From Paludibacter sp. (GTDB lineage Bacteria > Bacteroidota > Bacteroidia > Bacteroidales > Paludibacteraceae), in the NCBI GenBank assembly GCA_028710415.1, contig JAQTUE010000001.1, forward strand, positions 62,001 through 126,000: a stretch of DNA of 64,000 nucleotides, given 5' to 3'. The notes under the pieces were generated by a model, which saw only the letters and a program-made list of their open reading frames with translations, made no database searches and was not told where the DNA came from. Positions 1 through 11,928 of the stretch are shown in pieces. A program made the translations under genes and the position numbers. Every line of letters starts with the position of its first letter. Positions within the stretch are counted from its first letter, which is position 1.

Positions 1-43
1 GATTGGCTACCGAATCGGGTAAAAGATGAATAATATCGCTCAT
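1..43 (-). CDS. mutL: DNA mismatch repair protein MutL, N-terminal fragment at window edge
   Basis: The reverse complement of the first 43 bases opens with ATG at 43..41 and reads MSDIIHLLPDSVAN. This is the characteristic start of Bacteroidota MutL, which normally continues into the IAAGEV ATPase motif. Only 14 codons are visible; the rest lies beyond the left edge. MutL is the GHKL ATPase that links MutS mismatch recognition to downstream repair. The identification rests on recognition of this short, highly conserved N-terminus. Confidence 0.8.
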   Translation of the reverse strand, partial: MSDIIHLLPDSVAN

Positions 44-125
44 AATAGAAAAAGTCCCCTAAATCCCCGAAAGGAAGGACTTTTGATTAGTTAGTTTATA
101 ATATGCATTAAGATTGTCAATCAGA

Positions 126-151
126 GAATGGGGATTTTAGGATCCCCATTC
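126..151. terminator. Stem-loop between manC-like gene and mutL
   Basis: GAATGGGGAT (126-135) and ATCCCCATTC (142-151) form a perfect 10-bp stem with a 6-nt loop. A TTTT run follows on the plus strand, but no clear U-tract follows on the minus strand, which is the strand of both flanking genes. It may act as a terminator or 3'-end stabiliser for the guanylyltransferase mRNA. Confidence 0.4.
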
Positions 152-171
152 TTTTGACTTAAAGGTGGTAA

Positions 172-1245
172 TTAATTAAACTTACCTTCAAATTTCACAT
201 TCATGTCATTAACAAACTGGCGGATCCTTTGTTCGTTTTCACGTTTACAAATGAGCAATACATTATCCGATTCTGCCACTATATAGCCATCTAAATCCTG
301 GATAACAGCCAGTTTCTCAGAGGGGAGGACAACGATATTATTTTTGCTTTCGTAGAAAGCAGTCTTACATTTCAATGTGACGTTTTCCTGTTCATCCTTT
401 GGTGACATTTCGTATAATGAACCCCAGGTGCCCAGATCGGTCCAGCCAAAGTCGGAACACAAAACATACACATCAGAGGCTTTTTCCATGATACCATAAT
501 CGATGGAGATGTTGGGGCAGGAGGGATACATTTCATCAATAAATTCCTGTTCCTTTTCAGTATTAAAGAATTCCTCTCCGGCCTTAAACTTGGTGGACAC
601 TTCCGGTAACAAATCATCGAAGGCTTTATCGATAGCTTGCAGGTTCCAAAGGAAGATACCTGAATTCCAAAAGAATTCGCCTGTTTCGAAGAATATCTGG
701 GCAAGTTCGGCATTTGGTTTTTCAGTAAATGTCTTAACCCTGCGCAGGTTCGTTTCACCTTCATCAATCTGGATATAGCCATATCCTGTTTCAGGACGGC
801 TGGGTTTAATACCCAATGTTAACAGGCAATTATTTTTATCTACAAAGTCAAGCCCTGCTTTTAATGTCTCAAGGAAATCGGCTTCTTTCAGGATCAGGTG
901 GTCGGATGGTGCTACTATAATATTTGCTTTATCAGTCATTGCTTTGATACGGTTGACAGCGTAAGCAATGCAAGGCGCTGTATTTCTTCTGTTAGGTTCC
1001 AGCAGAACCTGGTCAGGTTTAATCTCGGGCAATTGTTCCAGGATTAAATCCTTGTATATAACATTTGATACAATCAGAATATTGGCTGCCGGTACAACGT
1101 GACGAATCCTGTCGAATGTAAGCTGTAAAAGCGTACGTCCTGTACCAAAGAAATCAAGGAACTGTTTAGGGCGTTCATTTCTACTGAAAGGCCAAAAGCG
1201 GCTACCAACGCCACCTGCCATAATAATGCAATAATTATTTTCCAT
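172..1245 (-). CDS. manC: Mannose-1-phosphate guanylyltransferase
   Basis: This 357-residue nucleotidyltransferase should make GDP-mannose from mannose-1-phosphate and GTP in the cytoplasm, supplying mannose/fucose sugars for surface glycans. The N-terminus carries the nucleotide-binding signature MAGGVGSRFWPFSR, followed by RPKQF, and the middle carries NRRNTAPCIAYA and APSDHLI, all typical of ManC. The length fits the monofunctional form; the C-terminal phosphomannose isomerase cupin of bifunctional AlgA/ManC proteins is absent. The start chosen places the glycine-rich loop about 10 residues from the N-terminus, as usual. It lies downstream of rpoC but is separated from it by a strong terminator and has its own candidate promoter, so it is probably an independent unit. 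Family assignment is secure; the pathway is inferred. Confidence 0.92.
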   Translation of the reverse strand: MENNYCIIMAGGVGSRFWPFSRNERPKQFLDFFGTGRTLLQLTFDRIRHVVPAANILIVSNVIYKDLILEQLPEIKPDQVLLEPNRRNTAPCIAYAVNRIKAMTDKANIIVAPSDHLILKEADFLETLKAGLDFVDKNNCLLTLGIKPSRPETGYGYIQIDEGETNLRRVKTFTEKPNAELAQIFFETGEFFWNSGIFLWNLQAIDKAFDDLLPEVSTKFKAGEEFFNTEKEQEFIDEMYPSCPNISIDYGIMEKASDVYVLCSDFGWTDLGTWGSLYEMSPKDEQENVTLKCKTAFYESKNNIVVLPSEKLAVIQDLDGYIVAESDNVLLICKRENEQRIRQFVNDMNVKFEGKFN

Positions 1246-1292
1246 TGTAAATAATGGTTATAGTTTAAAATCCGGTTTTATTAAAAAGTGTA

Positions 1293-1325
1293 CTAAGATA
1301 CTGCCTTTTTTTGAGTAAGCCAAAA
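1293..1325 (-). promoter_or_regulatory. Candidate promoter for manC
   Basis: On the minus strand, TATCTTAG (1300-1293) differs by one base from the Bacteroidetes -7 element TAnnTTTG. A TTTTG (1325-1321) lies about 20 nt upstream, as expected for the -33 element. It sits about 48 nt upstream of the manC start and just downstream of the rpoC terminator. Confidence 0.45.
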
Positions 1326-1339
1326 CTTAACAACACAAA

Positions 1340-1374
1340 AACGAGGTTGTTTTCGAAAAGAAAACAACCTCGTT
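1340..1374 (-). terminator. Rho-independent terminator of the rpoBC operon
   Basis: A 14-bp perfect stem (1340-1353 with 1361-1374) with a 7-nt loop lies just after the rpoC stop codon. In the minus-strand direction it is followed by TTTTGTGTTG, a U-rich tail. This is the expected end of the long ribosomal/RNA-polymerase transcript. Confidence 0.85.
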
Positions 1375-1401
1375 GTCAATAAATAGTATATGAAGAATTA
1401 T

Positions 1402-4400
1402 TTATTCTTCTGATTCACGATCTTCCATGTCCAGTACATTTTTACGTGCATCAACTTTCTTGTCGTACTCATCACGTGAGTAAACCACAATTTTATCAAA
1501 ATCACGTTGTCCTGTACCTGCCGGAATTAAGTGTCCGCAAATAACGTTTTCTTTCAATCCTTCTAATTTATCTACTTTTCCGTTGATAGCAGCGTCGTTC
1601 AATACTTTCGTAGTTTCCTGGAAAGAAGCGGCCGACATAAAGCTATTTGTCTGAAGAGCAGCACGGGTAATACCCTGTAAAATTTGGTTAGAAGTAGCAG
1701 CTATGGCATCGCGTGTCTGCACCAGGCGCATATCACGACGTTTAAGCATACTGTTTTCATCACGAAGTTTACGTGGAGTAATAATTTGTCCCGGTTTCAG
1801 GGTTACTGAATCACCGGCATCAAGAATCACTTTTTTACCCCAGATACGATCGTTTTCTTCCATGAATTCGTTCTTGTCAACGATTTGCTTTTCAAGAAAG
1901 CGTGTATCACCTTGTTCCAGAATATCTACCTTGCGCATCATCTGACGTACAATTACTTCAAAGTGTTTATCATTGATTTTCACACCCTGCAAGCGGTATA
2001 CATCCTGAACTTCGTTTACGATATAATCCTGAACTGCGGTTGGCCCCTTGATCAACAAAATGTCCGAAGGTGTAGTGGCTCCATCCGAAAGTGGAGTACC
2101 TGCACGTACAAAGTCATTTTCCTGAACTAATATTTGTTTCGAAAGCGGGATCATATATTTCTTGATTTCACCTGTTTTCGAAGTGACTGCAAGTTCGCGA
2201 TTACCACGTTTGATTTTTCCAAAGGTTACCTCACCATCAATTTCAGCAACAACTGCCGGATTCGATGGGTTACGGGCTTCGAATAATTCAGTAACACGTG
2301 GAAGACCACCCGTGATATCACCGGCTTTACCAACAGCACGTGGTATTTTTACCAACATCTGACCAGTCTTGATCTTATCGCCATTATCCAACACCAAGTG
2401 GGCACCCACCGGTAAGTTGTACGTACGTAAGATTGAGCCATCTTTTGATACAATATGTGCACTAGGAATCTTATTTTTATCTTTCGAATCAATAATAATC
2501 TTTTCGCGTAATCCGGTAGCATCATCTGTTTCAGTTTTGAAAGTTACACCTTCAACAACATCTTCAAACTCAATCTTACCTTCAGTTTCTGAAATAATTA
2601 CCGCATTAAATGGATCCCATTCGCAGACCATCTGGCCTTTAGTTCCCAGTTCGCCATCTTTTACGTATAATTTAGAACCGTAAGGGATATTCTGAGTTGT
2701 TAATGCAATGCCTGTATTCTTGTCGATAACACGCATTTCAGTTAAACGGCTTACCACTACCTGATAAACATTTTTATTTTCATCTACTGCATCTACTGTA
2801 CGAAGTTCGTCGAATTCAAGACGGCCATCATAGCGCAATAAAATTTTAGATTCAGCTGCAATATTCGAAGCGATACCCCCAACGTGGAACGTACGCAATG
2901 TCAACTGTGTTCCCGGCTCCCCGATTGATTGGGCAGCGATTACACCAACAGCTTCACCAATATGAACCATTTTACCGGTTGCAAGGTTACGCCCGTAGCA
3001 TCTGGCACAAACACCCTTTTTAGATTCACAGGTCAATACCGAACGGATTTCAACACGTTCAATTGGTGAGTCCTGTATCTTTCTGGCCAGAATTTCTGTG
3101 ATTTGTGAACCTGAGTTTACAATTAATTCCCCTGTAAGCGGATGGTAAATATCATGAACAGAAACACGACCCAGAATACGTTCGTATAATGAAGAAATTA
3201 CTTCTTCATTGTTTTTCATTTCAGTAGCTATCAATCCACGTAAAGTTCCACAATCGTCTTCATTGATGATGACATCTTGCGACACATCCACCAAACGACG
3301 TGTTAAATATCCGGCATCAGCTGTTTTCAGGGCAGTATCCGCAAGACCTTTACGAGCACCGTGAGTTGAAATAAAGTATTCCAACACGGACAGACCTTCC
3401 TTAAAGTTCGATAAAATCGGGTTTTCAATAATCTGACCACCTTCAGCACCTGACTTTTGAGGTTTTGCCATCAAACCACGCATACCGGATAACTGACGAA
3501 TCTGTTCTTTCGAACCACGGGCACCTGAATCCAACATCATATATACTGAGTTGAATCCCTGGTTATCGGTTGAAAGTTGTTTCATCAGGATATTCGACAA
3601 CTTGGAGTTGACGTGTGTCCAGGTATCAATAATCTGATTGTAACGTTCATTAAAGGTAATGAAACCCATATTGTAGTTATTCAGGATCTCGTCAACCTCT
3701 GCATTACCTTCTTTTACCAATTCATCTTTTTCAGGTGGGATAATTACGTCATTCAAGTTGAACGAAAGTCCACCTTTGAAGGCCATGTAATAACCTAAAT
3801 CCTTAATATCATCAAGGAAACGGGCAGTACGGGCAACACCGCAAATATCAATCACGTTACCGATAATATCACGTAACGATTTTTTAGAAAGTAATTCATT
3901 GATATATCCTACTTCAGTTGGTACACATTTATTAAATAATATACGTCCTACTGTAGTTTCAATGATAGTATCCACCAATTCCCTTTCAGCATTCAAGTCT
4001 TTGGTTTTTACCTTAATCCAGGAGTGCAATTCTACTTTCCGCTCGTTGTAAGCTATTTCAGCTTCTTCCGGGGAATAGAAAATCAAACCTTCACCTTTGG
4101 CACCTTTACGTGGTTTTGTAATATAGTACAAACCAAGAACCATGTCCTGTGAAGGAACGGTAATAGGAGCGCCATTAGCAGGATTTAAGATATTATGAGA
4201 AGCCAGCATCAACATTTGGGCTTCCAGGATAGCTTCGTTACCAAGAGGTAAGTGAACAGCCATTTGGTCACCATCAAAGTCGGCATTAAACGCAGTACAC
4301 GATAATGGGTGTAGTTGAATAGCTTTACCTTCAATCATTTTTGGTTGGAAAGCCTGTATACCCAAACGGTGCAATGTTGGTGCACGGTTAAGTAATACCG

Positions 4401-5697
4401 GATGACCTTTCATCACATATTCCAAAATATCCCAGATAACAGGATCTTTACGATCAACAATTTTCTTGGCTGATTTTACGGTCTTTACTATTCCGCGTTC
4501 AATTAATTTGCGGATAACAAATGGTTTGTATAATTCGGCAGCCATATCTTTTGGCAAACCGCATTCGTGCATCTTTAATTCAGGACCTACAACAATTACC
4601 GAACGTGCTGAATAATCCACACGTTTTCCAAGTAAGTTCTGACGGAAACGACCTTGTTTCCCTTTTAAACTGTCGGAAAGTGATTTCAACGGACGGTTTG
4701 CATCGGTTTTAACAGCACTTGATTTACGTGAGTTATCGAATAACGAGTCAACAGCTTCCTGAAGCATACGTTTTTCATTACGAAGGATTACTTCCGGCGC
4801 TTTGATTTCGATCAACCGTTTCAACCTGTTATTACGGATAATAACACGTCTGTATAAGTCATTTAAATCGGAAGTGGCAAAACGTCCACCATCCAATGGT
4901 ACCAACGGACGTAATTCAGGAGGTATAACCGGAACGATTTTTATAATCATCCATTCTGGTTTATTTCTCATTTTCGAAGTCCGGAACGATTCTACAATTT
5001 GCAGACGTTTCAAAGCTTCGTTCTTACGTTGTTGGGAAGTATCATTATTTGCCTTGTGACGTAAATCATACGAAAGTACATCTAAATCCAACCGGCTTAG
5101 CATATCATGAATGGCATCTGCACCCATTTTTGCAATAAACTTGTTCGGATCGGTGTCCTCGAGTAATTGATTTTCACGTGGTAGAGCTTCCAGGATGTCT
5201 AAATATTCATCTTCTGAAAGTAATTCACCATTAGCAATATTTTCACCGTTTTCAATTATTCCACCCTGAATGATTACATATTTTTCATAATATATAATTG
5301 AATCAAGTTTTTTAGTTGGCATTCCTAATAAATAGCCGATTTTATTCGGTAATGAACGGAAATACCAAATGTGAGCCACCGGAACTACTAATTGAATGTG
5401 TCCCATGCGTTCACGACGAACTTTTTTCTCAGTCACTTCCACGCCGCAACGGTCGCAGACAATGCCTTTGTAACGGATGCGTTTATATTTACCGCAATGG
5501 CATTCAAAGTCCTTGGTAGGGCCAAAAATGCGTTCGCAGAATAAACCATCACGTTCCGGTTTGTATGTACGATAATTAATGGTTTCGGGTTTGAGAACCT
5601 CACCACTCGATAATTTTAAAATTTCTTCAGGCGACGCTAAGCCGATGGATATTTTATTAAAATTACTCTTTACCTTATTATCATTTTTAAAAGCCAT
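1402..5697 (-). CDS. rpoC: DNA-directed RNA polymerase subunit beta'
   Basis: This 1431-residue protein is the largest subunit of RNA polymerase and carries the catalytic Mg ion. The N-terminal zinc site is visible as C66, C68, C81 and C84. The absolutely conserved NADFDGDQM lies at residues 471-479, with the three catalytic aspartates at 473, 475 and 477. The second zinc-binding cluster shows as [11 protein letters not shown], and [13 protein letters not shown] of the trigger-loop region is intact. Length matches Bacteroidota RpoC. It follows rpoB with a 135-nt gap containing a stem-loop and ends at a strong terminator. Nothing in the sequence suggests truncation or frameshift. Confidence 0.99.
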   Translation of the reverse strand: MAFKNDNKVKSNFNKISIGLASPEEILKLSSGEVLKPETINYRTYKPERDGLFCERIFGPTKDFECHCGKYKRIRYKGIVCDRCGVEVTEKKVRRERMGHIQLVVPVAHIWYFRSLPNKIGYLLGMPTKKLDSIIYYEKYVIIQGGIIENGENIANGELLSEDEYLDILEALPRENQLLEDTDPNKFIAKMGADAIHDMLSRLDLDVLSYDLRHKANNDTSQQRKNEALKRLQIVESFRTSKMRNKPEWMIIKIVPVIPPELRPLVPLDGGRFATSDLNDLYRRVIIRNNRLKRLIEIKAPEVILRNEKRMLQEAVDSLFDNSRKSSAVKTDANRPLKSLSDSLKGKQGRFRQNLLGKRVDYSARSVIVVGPELKMHECGLPKDMAAELYKPFVIRKLIERGIVKTVKSAKKIVDRKDPVIWDILEYVMKGHPVLLNRAPTLHRLGIQAFQPKMIEGKAIQLHPLSCTAFNADFDGDQMAVHLPLGNEAILEAQMLMLASHNILNPANGAPITVPSQDMVLGLYYITKPRKGAKGEGLIFYSPEEAEIAYNERKVELHSWIKVKTKDLNAERELVDTIIETTVGRILFNKCVPTEVGYINELLSKKSLRDIIGNVIDICGVARTARFLDDIKDLGYYMAFKGGLSFNLNDVIIPPEKDELVKEGNAEVDEILNNYNMGFITFNERYNQIIDTWTHVNSKLSNILMKQLSTDNQGFNSVYMMLDSGARGSKEQIRQLSGMRGLMAKPQKSGAEGGQIIENPILSNFKEGLSVLEYFISTHGARKGLADTALKTADAGYLTRRLVDVSQDVIINEDDCGTLRGLIATEMKNNEEVISSLYERILGRVSVHDIYHPLTGELIVNSGSQITEILARKIQDSPIERVEIRSVLTCESKKGVCARCYGRNLATGKMVHIGEAVGVIAAQSIGEPGTQLTLRTFHVGGIASNIAAESKILLRYDGRLEFDELRTVDAVDENKNVYQVVVSRLTEMRVIDKNTGIALTTQNIPYGSKLYVKDGELGTKGQMVCEWDPFNAVIISETEGKIEFEDVVEGVTFKTETDDATGLREKIIIDSKDKNKIPSAHIVSKDGSILRTYNLPVGAHLVLDNGDKIKTGQMLVKIPRAVGKAGDITGGLPRVTELFEARNPSNPAVVAEIDGEVTFGKIKRGNRELAVTSKTGEIKKYMIPLSKQILVQENDFVRAGTPLSDGATTPSDILLIKGPTAVQDYIVNEVQDVYRLQGVKINDKHFEVIVRQMMRKVDILEQGDTRFLEKQIVDKNEFMEENDRIWGKKVILDAGDSVTLKPGQIITPRKLRDENSMLKRRDMRLVQTRDAIAATSNQILQGITRAALQTNSFMSAASFQETTKVLNDAAINGKVDKLEGLKENVICGHLIPAGTGQRDFDKIVVYSRDEYDKKVDARKNVLDMEDRESEE

Positions 5698-5785
5698 ATC
5701 TCTGTTTTATAAAGAGTTATAAGATTTACAATTTATGAATCCCGATAGTGTTCGGGGACAATTCAGATTGTATTGATAAATATCA

Positions 5786-5815
5786 GTTCGTACCAGGATG
5801 TAACCTGATACGAAC
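5786..5815 (-). promoter_or_regulatory. Stem-loop in the rpoB-rpoC intercistronic gap
   Basis: GTTCGTACCAGG (5786-5797) and CCTGATACGAAC (5804-5815) form a 12-bp stem with one mismatch and a 6-nt loop. It sits just after the rpoB stop and has no U-tract in the minus direction, so processing or mRNA stabilisation is more likely than termination. Confidence 0.5.
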
Positions 5816-5832
5816 TTTTATTTATCGTATAT

Positions 5833-8800
5833 TTAATCTAAACTGATGCTCAGACCTAATCCCCTAAGCTCGTGCAACAATACGTTGAGCGATTCCGGTA
5901 TTCCCGGTGCAGGCATTGGATCACCTTTTACAATCGCTTCGTAGGTACGGGCACGACCCATAACATCATCCGATTTGACAGTCAAAATTTCCTGCAAAAT
6001 GTGGGCAGCACCAAATGCTTCAAGTGCCCAAACTTCCATTTCTCCGAAACGTTGTCCCCCAAATTGTGCTTTACCACCAAGAGGTTGTTGAGTAATAAGT
6101 GAATATGGTCCGATAGAACGCGCGTGCATTTTATCTTCAACCATGTGACCCAGTTTCAACATATAAATTACACCTACTGTTGCTGTCTGGTCAAAACGTT
6201 CACCGGTACCACCATCATACAGATAAGTTTTACCATAATTTGGTACGCCTGCCTTTTCAGTCCAGACATTCAAATCATCCAGTGATGCACCATCAAAAAT
6301 TGGAGTTGCAAAACGCAAGCCTAATTCTTTTCCGGCCCAACCCAATACAGTTTCAAAGATCTGACCTAAGTTCATACGGGAAGGTACACCCAGTGGGTTC
6401 AACACGATATCAACCGGAGTTCCATCGGCAAGGAAAGGCATATCTTCCTGACGGACAATACGCGATACAATACCTTTGTTACCATGACGTCCAGCCATTT
6501 TATCACCAACACGGATCTTACGTTTTTTGGCAATATATACTTTGGCTATTTGTACAATACCATTTGGAAGTTCATCTCCAATAGTGATATTGAATTTTTG
6601 ACGTTTAATCTGTGCATCTAATTCTTTATGTTTTCTCAGATAGTTCATGATGAGTTTTTTTACAAGCTCATTTTTGTGTGTATCTGTAGTCCACTTGCTT
6701 AATTGGATAGCGGTATAATCTATTTCACGTAAACGTTCGATGGTAAATTTACTGTTGCGTGAGATAATATCACTGCCTAAGAAATCTTTCACTCCGGCAG
6801 AAGTTTTATCACCAAGCAATACAATTAATTTTTCAACTAAAGTATTACGTAAGATTAAGGCTTGATTTTCGAACTCTTCGTCCAGTTTTGGAAGAACAGC
6901 TTTGTCAGCAAGCTTTGATTTACGATTTTTTTGTGCTTTTGAGAACAAACGTTTTCCAATAACAACACCCGATAATGATGGAGTTGCTTTCAATGAAGCA
7001 TCTTTCACATCACCTGCTTTGTCACCAAAGATGGCACGAAGCAGTTTTTCTTCCGGTGAAGGATCTGATTCCCCTTTCGGAGTGATTTTACCAATAATAA
7101 TGTCACCCGGTTCAATGCGGGCTCCAATACGGATAATACCATTTTCATCAAGATCTTTTGTGGCTTCTTCGCTTACATTCGGTATATCCGAAGTAAACTC
7201 TTCGATTCCACGTTTTGTTTCACGAACATCCAACAGTTGTTCAACAACATGTATTGATGTGAATACATCTTCACGTACAACACGTTCGTTGATTACGATG
7301 GCATCCTCAAAATTATAACCTTTCCATGGCATGAATGCTACTTTCAGGTTTTTTCCGATTGCCAGTTCACCATTTTGAGTAGCATACCCTTCAGTCAGAA
7401 TTTGACCGGCGAATACTTTATCCCCTTTATTAACGATAGGACGTAAGTCAATCGTTGTATTCTGGTTGGTTTTCTGGAATTTTGGTAATCTATATTCTTT
7501 TACAGCTGTATCGAAGCTTACAAATTCTTCTTCTTCAGTACGGTCGTAGCGGATATTAATACGGGTTGCATCAACAAACTCTACAATACCAACACCTTCA
7601 GCCATAACCTGAGTCCTTGAATCCTGAATTAACTGGGCTTCAATTCCTGTTCCGACAATTGGAGCCTCACAACGCAACAAAGGCACTGCCTGGCGCATCA
7701 TGTTCGATCCCATCAATGCACGGTTAGCATCATCATGTTCCAGGAAAGGAATTAAGGCAGCTGCTATCGACGCAATCTGCGAAGGAGAAACATCCATTAA
7801 ATTCACCTCTGATGGTGATATTACAGGAAAATCTGCTCCTAAACGTGATTTAATTTTGGACTTAATAAATTCGCCTTTGTCATTTAAAGGGGCATTACCC
7901 TGTGCAATAACCAGGCTTTCTTCTTCTTCAGCAGTAAAGTATTCAATGCCTTCATCCGTAGTATCCACAATTGAATCAGTTACCTTTCGATACGGAGTTT
8001 CAATAAATCCAAGTTCGTTAATTTTTGCGTAAATACACAAGGACGAAATCAGACCAATGTTCGGGCCTTCCGGAGTTTCAATAGGGCATAAACGGCCATA
8101 GTGAGTATAATGTACATCTCGAACCTCGAAACCTGCACGTTCACGTGACAGACCACCTGGCCCGAGCGCTGACATACGACGTTTGTGGGTTATCTCAGCT
8201 AACGGATTCTGTTGGTCCATAAATTGCGATAACGCGTTGGTTCCAAAGAATGAGTTGATAACTGAAGATATACTTTTTGCATTGATCAAATCGATAGGCG
8301 TGAAAACTTCGTTATCACGAACATTCATTCGCTCACGAATGGTACGGGCCATACGTGAAAGTCCTACTCCGAATTGATTATATAATTGTTCACCAACTGT
8401 ACGAACACGACGGTTACTTAAGTGGTCAATATCATCAACATCTGCTTTTGAGTTAATCAACTCAATCAGGTATTTGATAATTTCAATAATATCTTCTTTG
8501 GTCAGCACTTTTGTTTCCATGCTGGTCGTCAGGTTCAATTTCCGGTTAATACGGAAACGTCCCACATCACCTAAATCATACCGTTTTTCAGAGAAGAATA
8601 AATTGTTTATTACTTCACGGGCTGTTGAATCATCAGCCGGTACTGCATTACGTAATTGACGGTAAATATACAAAACAGCTTCTTTTTCCGAATTACTAGG
8701 GTCTTTTTGAAGTGTGTTGTAAATGATGGCATAATCGTTTTGATTTGCATCTGTTTTGTGAAGTAAAATCGTTGGAGTACCTGCATCCAGAATTTCGTCA

Positions 8801-9651
8801 ATGTGACTGTTTTCTAAGATAGTTTCACGATCAATAATAACTTCATTACGTTCAATAGAAACAACCTCGCCGGTATCTTCATCCACAAAATCCTCTACCC
8901 AGGTTTTCAATACACGGGCTGCTAATTTTTGTCCGATAGCTTTTTTCAAACTGGTCTTGCTTACCTTAATTTCTTCTGCAAGGTTGAAAATTTCCAGGAT
9001 GTCTTTATCACTTTCGAAACCGATGGCACGAAGCAATGTAGTTACAGGAAGTTTTTTCTTACGGTCGATATAAGCGTACATCACGTTGTTGATGTCTGTT
9101 GCAAATTCAATCCATGATCCGCGGAAAGGAATAATTCTGGCTGAGTATAGTTTTGTTCCGTTGGCGTGAGTGCTTTGACCGAAGAATACTCCGGGTGAGC
9201 GGTGTAGTTGGGAAACAATCACACGTTCTGCACCATTGATAACAAAAGTTCCTTTCGCAGTCATATAAGGGATAGGTCCCAAATAGACATCTTGAATCAC
9301 CGTATCAAAATCTTCATGATCCGGATCGGTACAATATAGTTTTAGTTTAGCTTTAAGCGGTACACTGTATGTCAGGCCGCGTTCTACACACTCATCTATC
9401 GAATAACGTGGAGGGTCAACGTAATAATCGAGAAATTCGAGGATGAAATTATTTCGGGTATCAGCAATAGGAAAGTTTTCGGAAAAAACCTTATACAAAC
9501 CTTCTGATTTTCTTTTTTCAGGAGCTGTGTCCATCTGAAAAAAGTCCTGGAAAGATTTTAATTGTACTTCTAAAAAGTCAGGATATTCTAACTGATTCTT
9601 GATAGAAGCAAAATTTATTCTTTGATTTTTTGTTAATGAAGACATTTTCAA
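5833..9651 (-). CDS. rpoB: DNA-directed RNA polymerase subunit beta
   Basis: This 1272-residue protein forms the second large subunit of the polymerase. The rifampicin pocket reads [20 protein letters not shown] followed by SALGPGGL, matching the unmutated Bacteroidota form. Other landmarks are [21 protein letters not shown] and the C-terminal [15 protein letters not shown]. The open frame begins MKMSSLT; the second methionine (ATG at 9645) matches the start usually seen in Bacteroidetes RpoB (MSS...), so the true start may be two codons inside. It is preceded by rplL with a gap containing a long stem-loop, and followed by rpoC. This is the classic rplKAJL-rpoBC arrangement. Confidence 0.99.
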   Translation of the reverse strand: MKMSSLTKNQRINFASIKNQLEYPDFLEVQLKSFQDFFQMDTAPEKRKSEGLYKVFSENFPIADTRNNFILEFLDYYVDPPRYSIDECVERGLTYSVPLKAKLKLYCTDPDHEDFDTVIQDVYLGPIPYMTAKGTFVINGAERVIVSQLHRSPGVFFGQSTHANGTKLYSARIIPFRGSWIEFATDINNVMYAYIDRKKKLPVTTLLRAIGFESDKDILEIFNLAEEIKVSKTSLKKAIGQKLAARVLKTWVEDFVDEDTGEVVSIERNEVIIDRETILENSHIDEILDAGTPTILLHKTDANQNDYAIIYNTLQKDPSNSEKEAVLYIYRQLRNAVPADDSTAREVINNLFFSEKRYDLGDVGRFRINRKLNLTTSMETKVLTKEDIIEIIKYLIELINSKADVDDIDHLSNRRVRTVGEQLYNQFGVGLSRMARTIRERMNVRDNEVFTPIDLINAKSISSVINSFFGTNALSQFMDQQNPLAEITHKRRMSALGPGGLSRERAGFEVRDVHYTHYGRLCPIETPEGPNIGLISSLCIYAKINELGFIETPYRKVTDSIVDTTDEGIEYFTAEEEESLVIAQGNAPLNDKGEFIKSKIKSRLGADFPVISPSEVNLMDVSPSQIASIAAALIPFLEHDDANRALMGSNMMRQAVPLLRCEAPIVGTGIEAQLIQDSRTQVMAEGVGIVEFVDATRINIRYDRTEEEEFVSFDTAVKEYRLPKFQKTNQNTTIDLRPIVNKGDKVFAGQILTEGYATQNGELAIGKNLKVAFMPWKGYNFEDAIVINERVVREDVFTSIHVVEQLLDVRETKRGIEEFTSDIPNVSEEATKDLDENGIIRIGARIEPGDIIIGKITPKGESDPSPEEKLLRAIFGDKAGDVKDASLKATPSLSGVVIGKRLFSKAQKNRKSKLADKAVLPKLDEEFENQALILRNTLVEKLIVLLGDKTSAGVKDFLGSDIISRNSKFTIERLREIDYTAIQLSKWTTDTHKNELVKKLIMNYLRKHKELDAQIKRQKFNITIGDELPNGIVQIAKVYIAKKRKIRVGDKMAGRHGNKGIVSRIVRQEDMPFLADGTPVDIVLNPLGVPSRMNLGQIFETVLGWAGKELGLRFATPIFDGASLDDLNVWTEKAGVPNYGKTYLYDGGTGERFDQTATVGVIYMLKLGHMVEDKMHARSIGPYSLITQQPLGGKAQFGGQRFGEMEVWALEAFGAAHILQEILTVKSDDVMGRARTYEAIVKGDPMPAPGIPESLNVLLHELRGLGLSISLD

Positions 9652-9698
9652 AGAGGTTATTTGGGTGCGGTGAACTCAATTATTTTATAGACAGAAAA

Positions 9699-9733
9699 GG
9701 TTTAGAATCCCTCCGTTCGAGGGAATCTAAACC
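9699..9733 (-). promoter_or_regulatory. Long stem-loop between rplL and rpoB (possible attenuator)
   Basis: A 15-bp stem with one mismatch (9699-9713 with 9719-9733) and a 5-nt loop lies in the rplL-rpoB gap. In the minus direction it is followed by CCTTTTCTGTCT. In E. coli, attenuation and RNase III processing in this gap set the ratio of ribosomal protein to polymerase; the position here suggests a similar role, which is inference. Confidence 0.55.
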
Positions 9734-9756
9734 AAAGACCTGATAATCAGGTTTTA

Positions 9757-10131
9757 TTATTTAAGTTCAACTTCTGCTCCGCCTTCTGTAAGAGTTTTCT
9801 TAAGGGCTTCTGCTTCGTCTTTTGTTGCACCTTCTTTAATTACTGAAGGAGCTGCATCTACTAAATCTTTAGCTTCTTTCAAACCTAATCCGGTAAGTTC
9901 TTTCACTAATTTTACAATAGATAATTTATTTGCACCGGCTGCTTTCAATACAACATCAAAAGCTGATTTTTCTTCTACTACCTCAGCGGCAGCTGCAGGA
10001 CCTGCAGAAACTGCAACTGCTGCAGCAGCTGGTTCAATACCGTATACATCTTTCAAAATTTGAGCTAACTCATTTACTTCTTTAACTGTTAAGTTAACCA
10101 ATTGTTCTGCAAAAGCTTTCAAATCTGCCAT
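9757..10131 (-). CDS. rplL: 50S ribosomal protein L7/L12
   Basis: This 124-residue acidic stalk protein is the multicopy component that recruits translation GTPases to the ribosome. The N-terminal dimerisation helix ([16 protein letters not shown]) is followed by an Ala/Val-rich hinge at about residues 36-52. The C-terminal domain contains [16 protein letters not shown] and [13 protein letters not shown]. It follows rplJ by 45 nt, so stalk base and stalk are made from the same transcript. The hinge is alanine-rich, as in other Bacteroidota. Confidence 0.98.
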   Translation of the reverse strand: MADLKAFAEQLVNLTVKEVNELAQILKDVYGIEPAAAAVAVSAGPAAAAEVVEEKSAFDVVLKAAGANKLSIVKLVKELTGLGLKEAKDLVDAAPSVIKEGATKDEAEALKKTLTEGGAEVELK

Positions 10132-10176
10132 TTTACTTATTTTTTATGAATTTGTTTTTTTATATTTTTGATAATT

Positions 10177-10704
10177 TTATCTTTCCGACAATGTTTTCAA
10201 AACACCGTGGATAGTTGTACCTCCTGATTGAAGTGCTGAAATAACGTTCTTAGCAGGCGATTGCAACAAGGCAATAACATCTCCGATAAGTTCGTTCTTG
10301 CTCTTCACGTGGAGTAATGCTTCCAATTGATTTTCACCAATATAGAAACTTTCTTCGACATACGCTGCCTTCAAAATTGGTTTTTTGATTTTACTCTTGC
10401 TTGCTTTGCTAAAATCCTGAATGATTTTTGCTGGAGCATTTCCAATATTCGATAGCATCAAAGAAGTTTCACCCGTAAGAGAACCATAAAGTTCACTAAA
10501 GTCTACTGATGAGTTATCAAGTGCTTTTTGAAGCAATGTATTTTTTACAACTACAAGTTTAATATCTTGTTTGAAGCAAATTCTTCTTAATTCAGTAGTC
10601 TTGGCAGCATTTAATCCGCCAATGTCAGCTAAATAGAAGTGAGAATACTCACTAAGAGTCGACTCAAGTTGTTTTATAATAGCGCTTTTATCTTCCTTTT
10701 TCAT
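10177..10704 (-). CDS. rplJ: 50S ribosomal protein L10
   Basis: This 175-residue protein anchors L7/L12 dimers to 23S rRNA. The N-terminal globular domain includes FYLADIGGLNAAKTTELRR and VVKNTLLQKAL, and the C-terminal helix that binds L7/L12 ends GTTIHGVLKTLSER. It lies 12 nt after rplA and 45 nt before rplL. In many bacteria the L10-L7/L12 complex represses translation of this mRNA; no specific leader structure could be assigned here. Confidence 0.98.
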   Translation of the reverse strand: MKKEDKSAIIKQLESTLSEYSHFYLADIGGLNAAKTTELRRICFKQDIKLVVVKNTLLQKALDNSSVDFSELYGSLTGETSLMLSNIGNAPAKIIQDFSKASKSKIKKPILKAAYVEESFYIGENQLEALLHVKSKNELIGDVIALLQSPAKNVISALQSGGTTIHGVLKTLSER

Positions 10705-10716
10705 AAACTTTTAATT

Positions 10717-11412
10717 TTATTCTTCAATTGATTTGGGTTCAATCTTAATACCCATACTCATTGTGCTTGAAAGATAAATGCTCTTTACATAAGTACCTTT
10801 AGCGGCTGTGGGTCTAAGTTTCATCAAAGTAGAAACAAATTCTTTGGCATTTTCCATTAATTGTTCAGGAGTAAAAGATACTTTTCCTACTGAAGTGTGT
10901 ACGATACCATATTTATCAACTTTAAAGTCGATCTTTCCTTGTTTTACTTCTTTTACAGCTTTTCCTACTTCGTTAGTAACTGTACCGCTTTTTGGATTAG
11001 GCATTAAACCACGTGGGCCTAATATACGACCTAATGCACCCAATTTTCCCATAATGGCAGGCATGGTGATGATCACATCAACATCTGTCCATCCACCTTT
11101 GATCTTTTCGATATATTCGTCTAGACCTACAAAGTCAGCTCCGGCTTCTTTGGCCGCTGCTTCCTGGTCGGGAGTACATAATGCAAGAACCTTTACTTGT
11201 TTTCCTGTTCCGTTTGGTAACGACACTACGCCGCGTACCATTTGGTTGGCTTTACGTGGGTCAACACCTAAGCGTACATCTATATCTACAGAAGCATCAA
11301 ATTTTGCATTGGAAATTTCTTTTACCAATCCGGTTGCTTCCTTGAGGGAATAGGTTTTTCCTGCTTCAATTTTTTCTAAAGCTAACCTTTGATTTTTTGT
11401 CAGTTTACTCAT
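10717..11412 (-). CDS. rplA: 50S ribosomal protein L1
   Basis: This 231-residue protein forms the mobile L1 stalk at the E site. Motifs include [31 protein letters not shown] and the C-terminal [20 protein letters not shown], all diagnostic of bacterial L1. It follows rplK by 18 nt in the canonical rplK-rplA order. L1 usually represses its own operon by binding an mRNA mimic of its rRNA site; no such structure was checked in detail here. Confidence 0.98.
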   Translation of the reverse strand: MSKLTKNQRLALEKIEAGKTYSLKEATGLVKEISNAKFDASVDIDVRLGVDPRKANQMVRGVVSLPNGTGKQVKVLALCTPDQEAAAKEAGADFVGLDEYIEKIKGGWTDVDVIITMPAIMGKLGALGRILGPRGLMPNPKSGTVTNEVGKAVKEVKQGKIDFKVDKYGIVHTSVGKVSFTPEQLMENAKEFVSTLMKLRPTAAKGTYVKSIYLSSTMSMGIKIEPKSIEE

Positions 11413-11430
11413 TTGTAATTGAAGTTTAGT

Positions 11431-11874
11431 TTAGTTTTTAACTGGAAAAGTACCTTTTACGGTAATACCCATACTTCTAGCTGTACCAGCAACCATTTTC
11501 ATAGCTGCCTCTAATTGAAAACAATTCAAATCGACCATCTTGTCTGTAGCAATCACTTCTACCTGTTCCCAGGTAATTTCAGCTACTTTCTTACGGTTTG
11601 GCTCTGCCGACCCACTTTTCAGTTTGGTTACTTCCAGTAATTGGATTGCAACAGGAGGAGTTTTTACTATAAAGTCGAATGATTTGTCTGTATAATAGGT
11701 GATGACTGCCGGTAAAATTTTGCCCGGTTTGTCTTGGGTTCTGGCATTAAATTGTTTACAAAACTCCATTATATTGATTCCTTTAGAACCCAATGCAGGG
11801 CCTACCGGTGGAGAGGGGTTTGCCGCACCTCCTTTAATCTGTAATTTAATTTGTCCAGCAATCTCTTTAGCCAT
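11431..11874 (-). CDS. rplK: 50S ribosomal protein L11
   Basis: This 147-residue protein binds the GTPase-associated centre of 23S rRNA. The N-terminal proline-rich motif is [20 protein letters not shown], and the C-terminal RNA-binding domain ends [16 protein letters not shown]. It is the first ribosomal-protein gene after nusG, with a 54-nt gap, which fits cotranscription. Sequence and length are typical. Confidence 0.98.
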   Translation of the reverse strand: MAKEIAGQIKLQIKGGAANPSPPVGPALGSKGINIMEFCKQFNARTQDKPGKILPAVITYYTDKSFDFIVKTPPVAIQLLEVTKLKSGSAEPNRKKVAEITWEQVEVIATDKMVDLNCFQLEAAMKMVAGTARSMGITVKGTFPVKN

Positions 11875-11928
11875 AATTGTTTAATTTTTGATGTTTAACT
11901 GGTGTGGTTGATGTGTAACAAGAATCAA

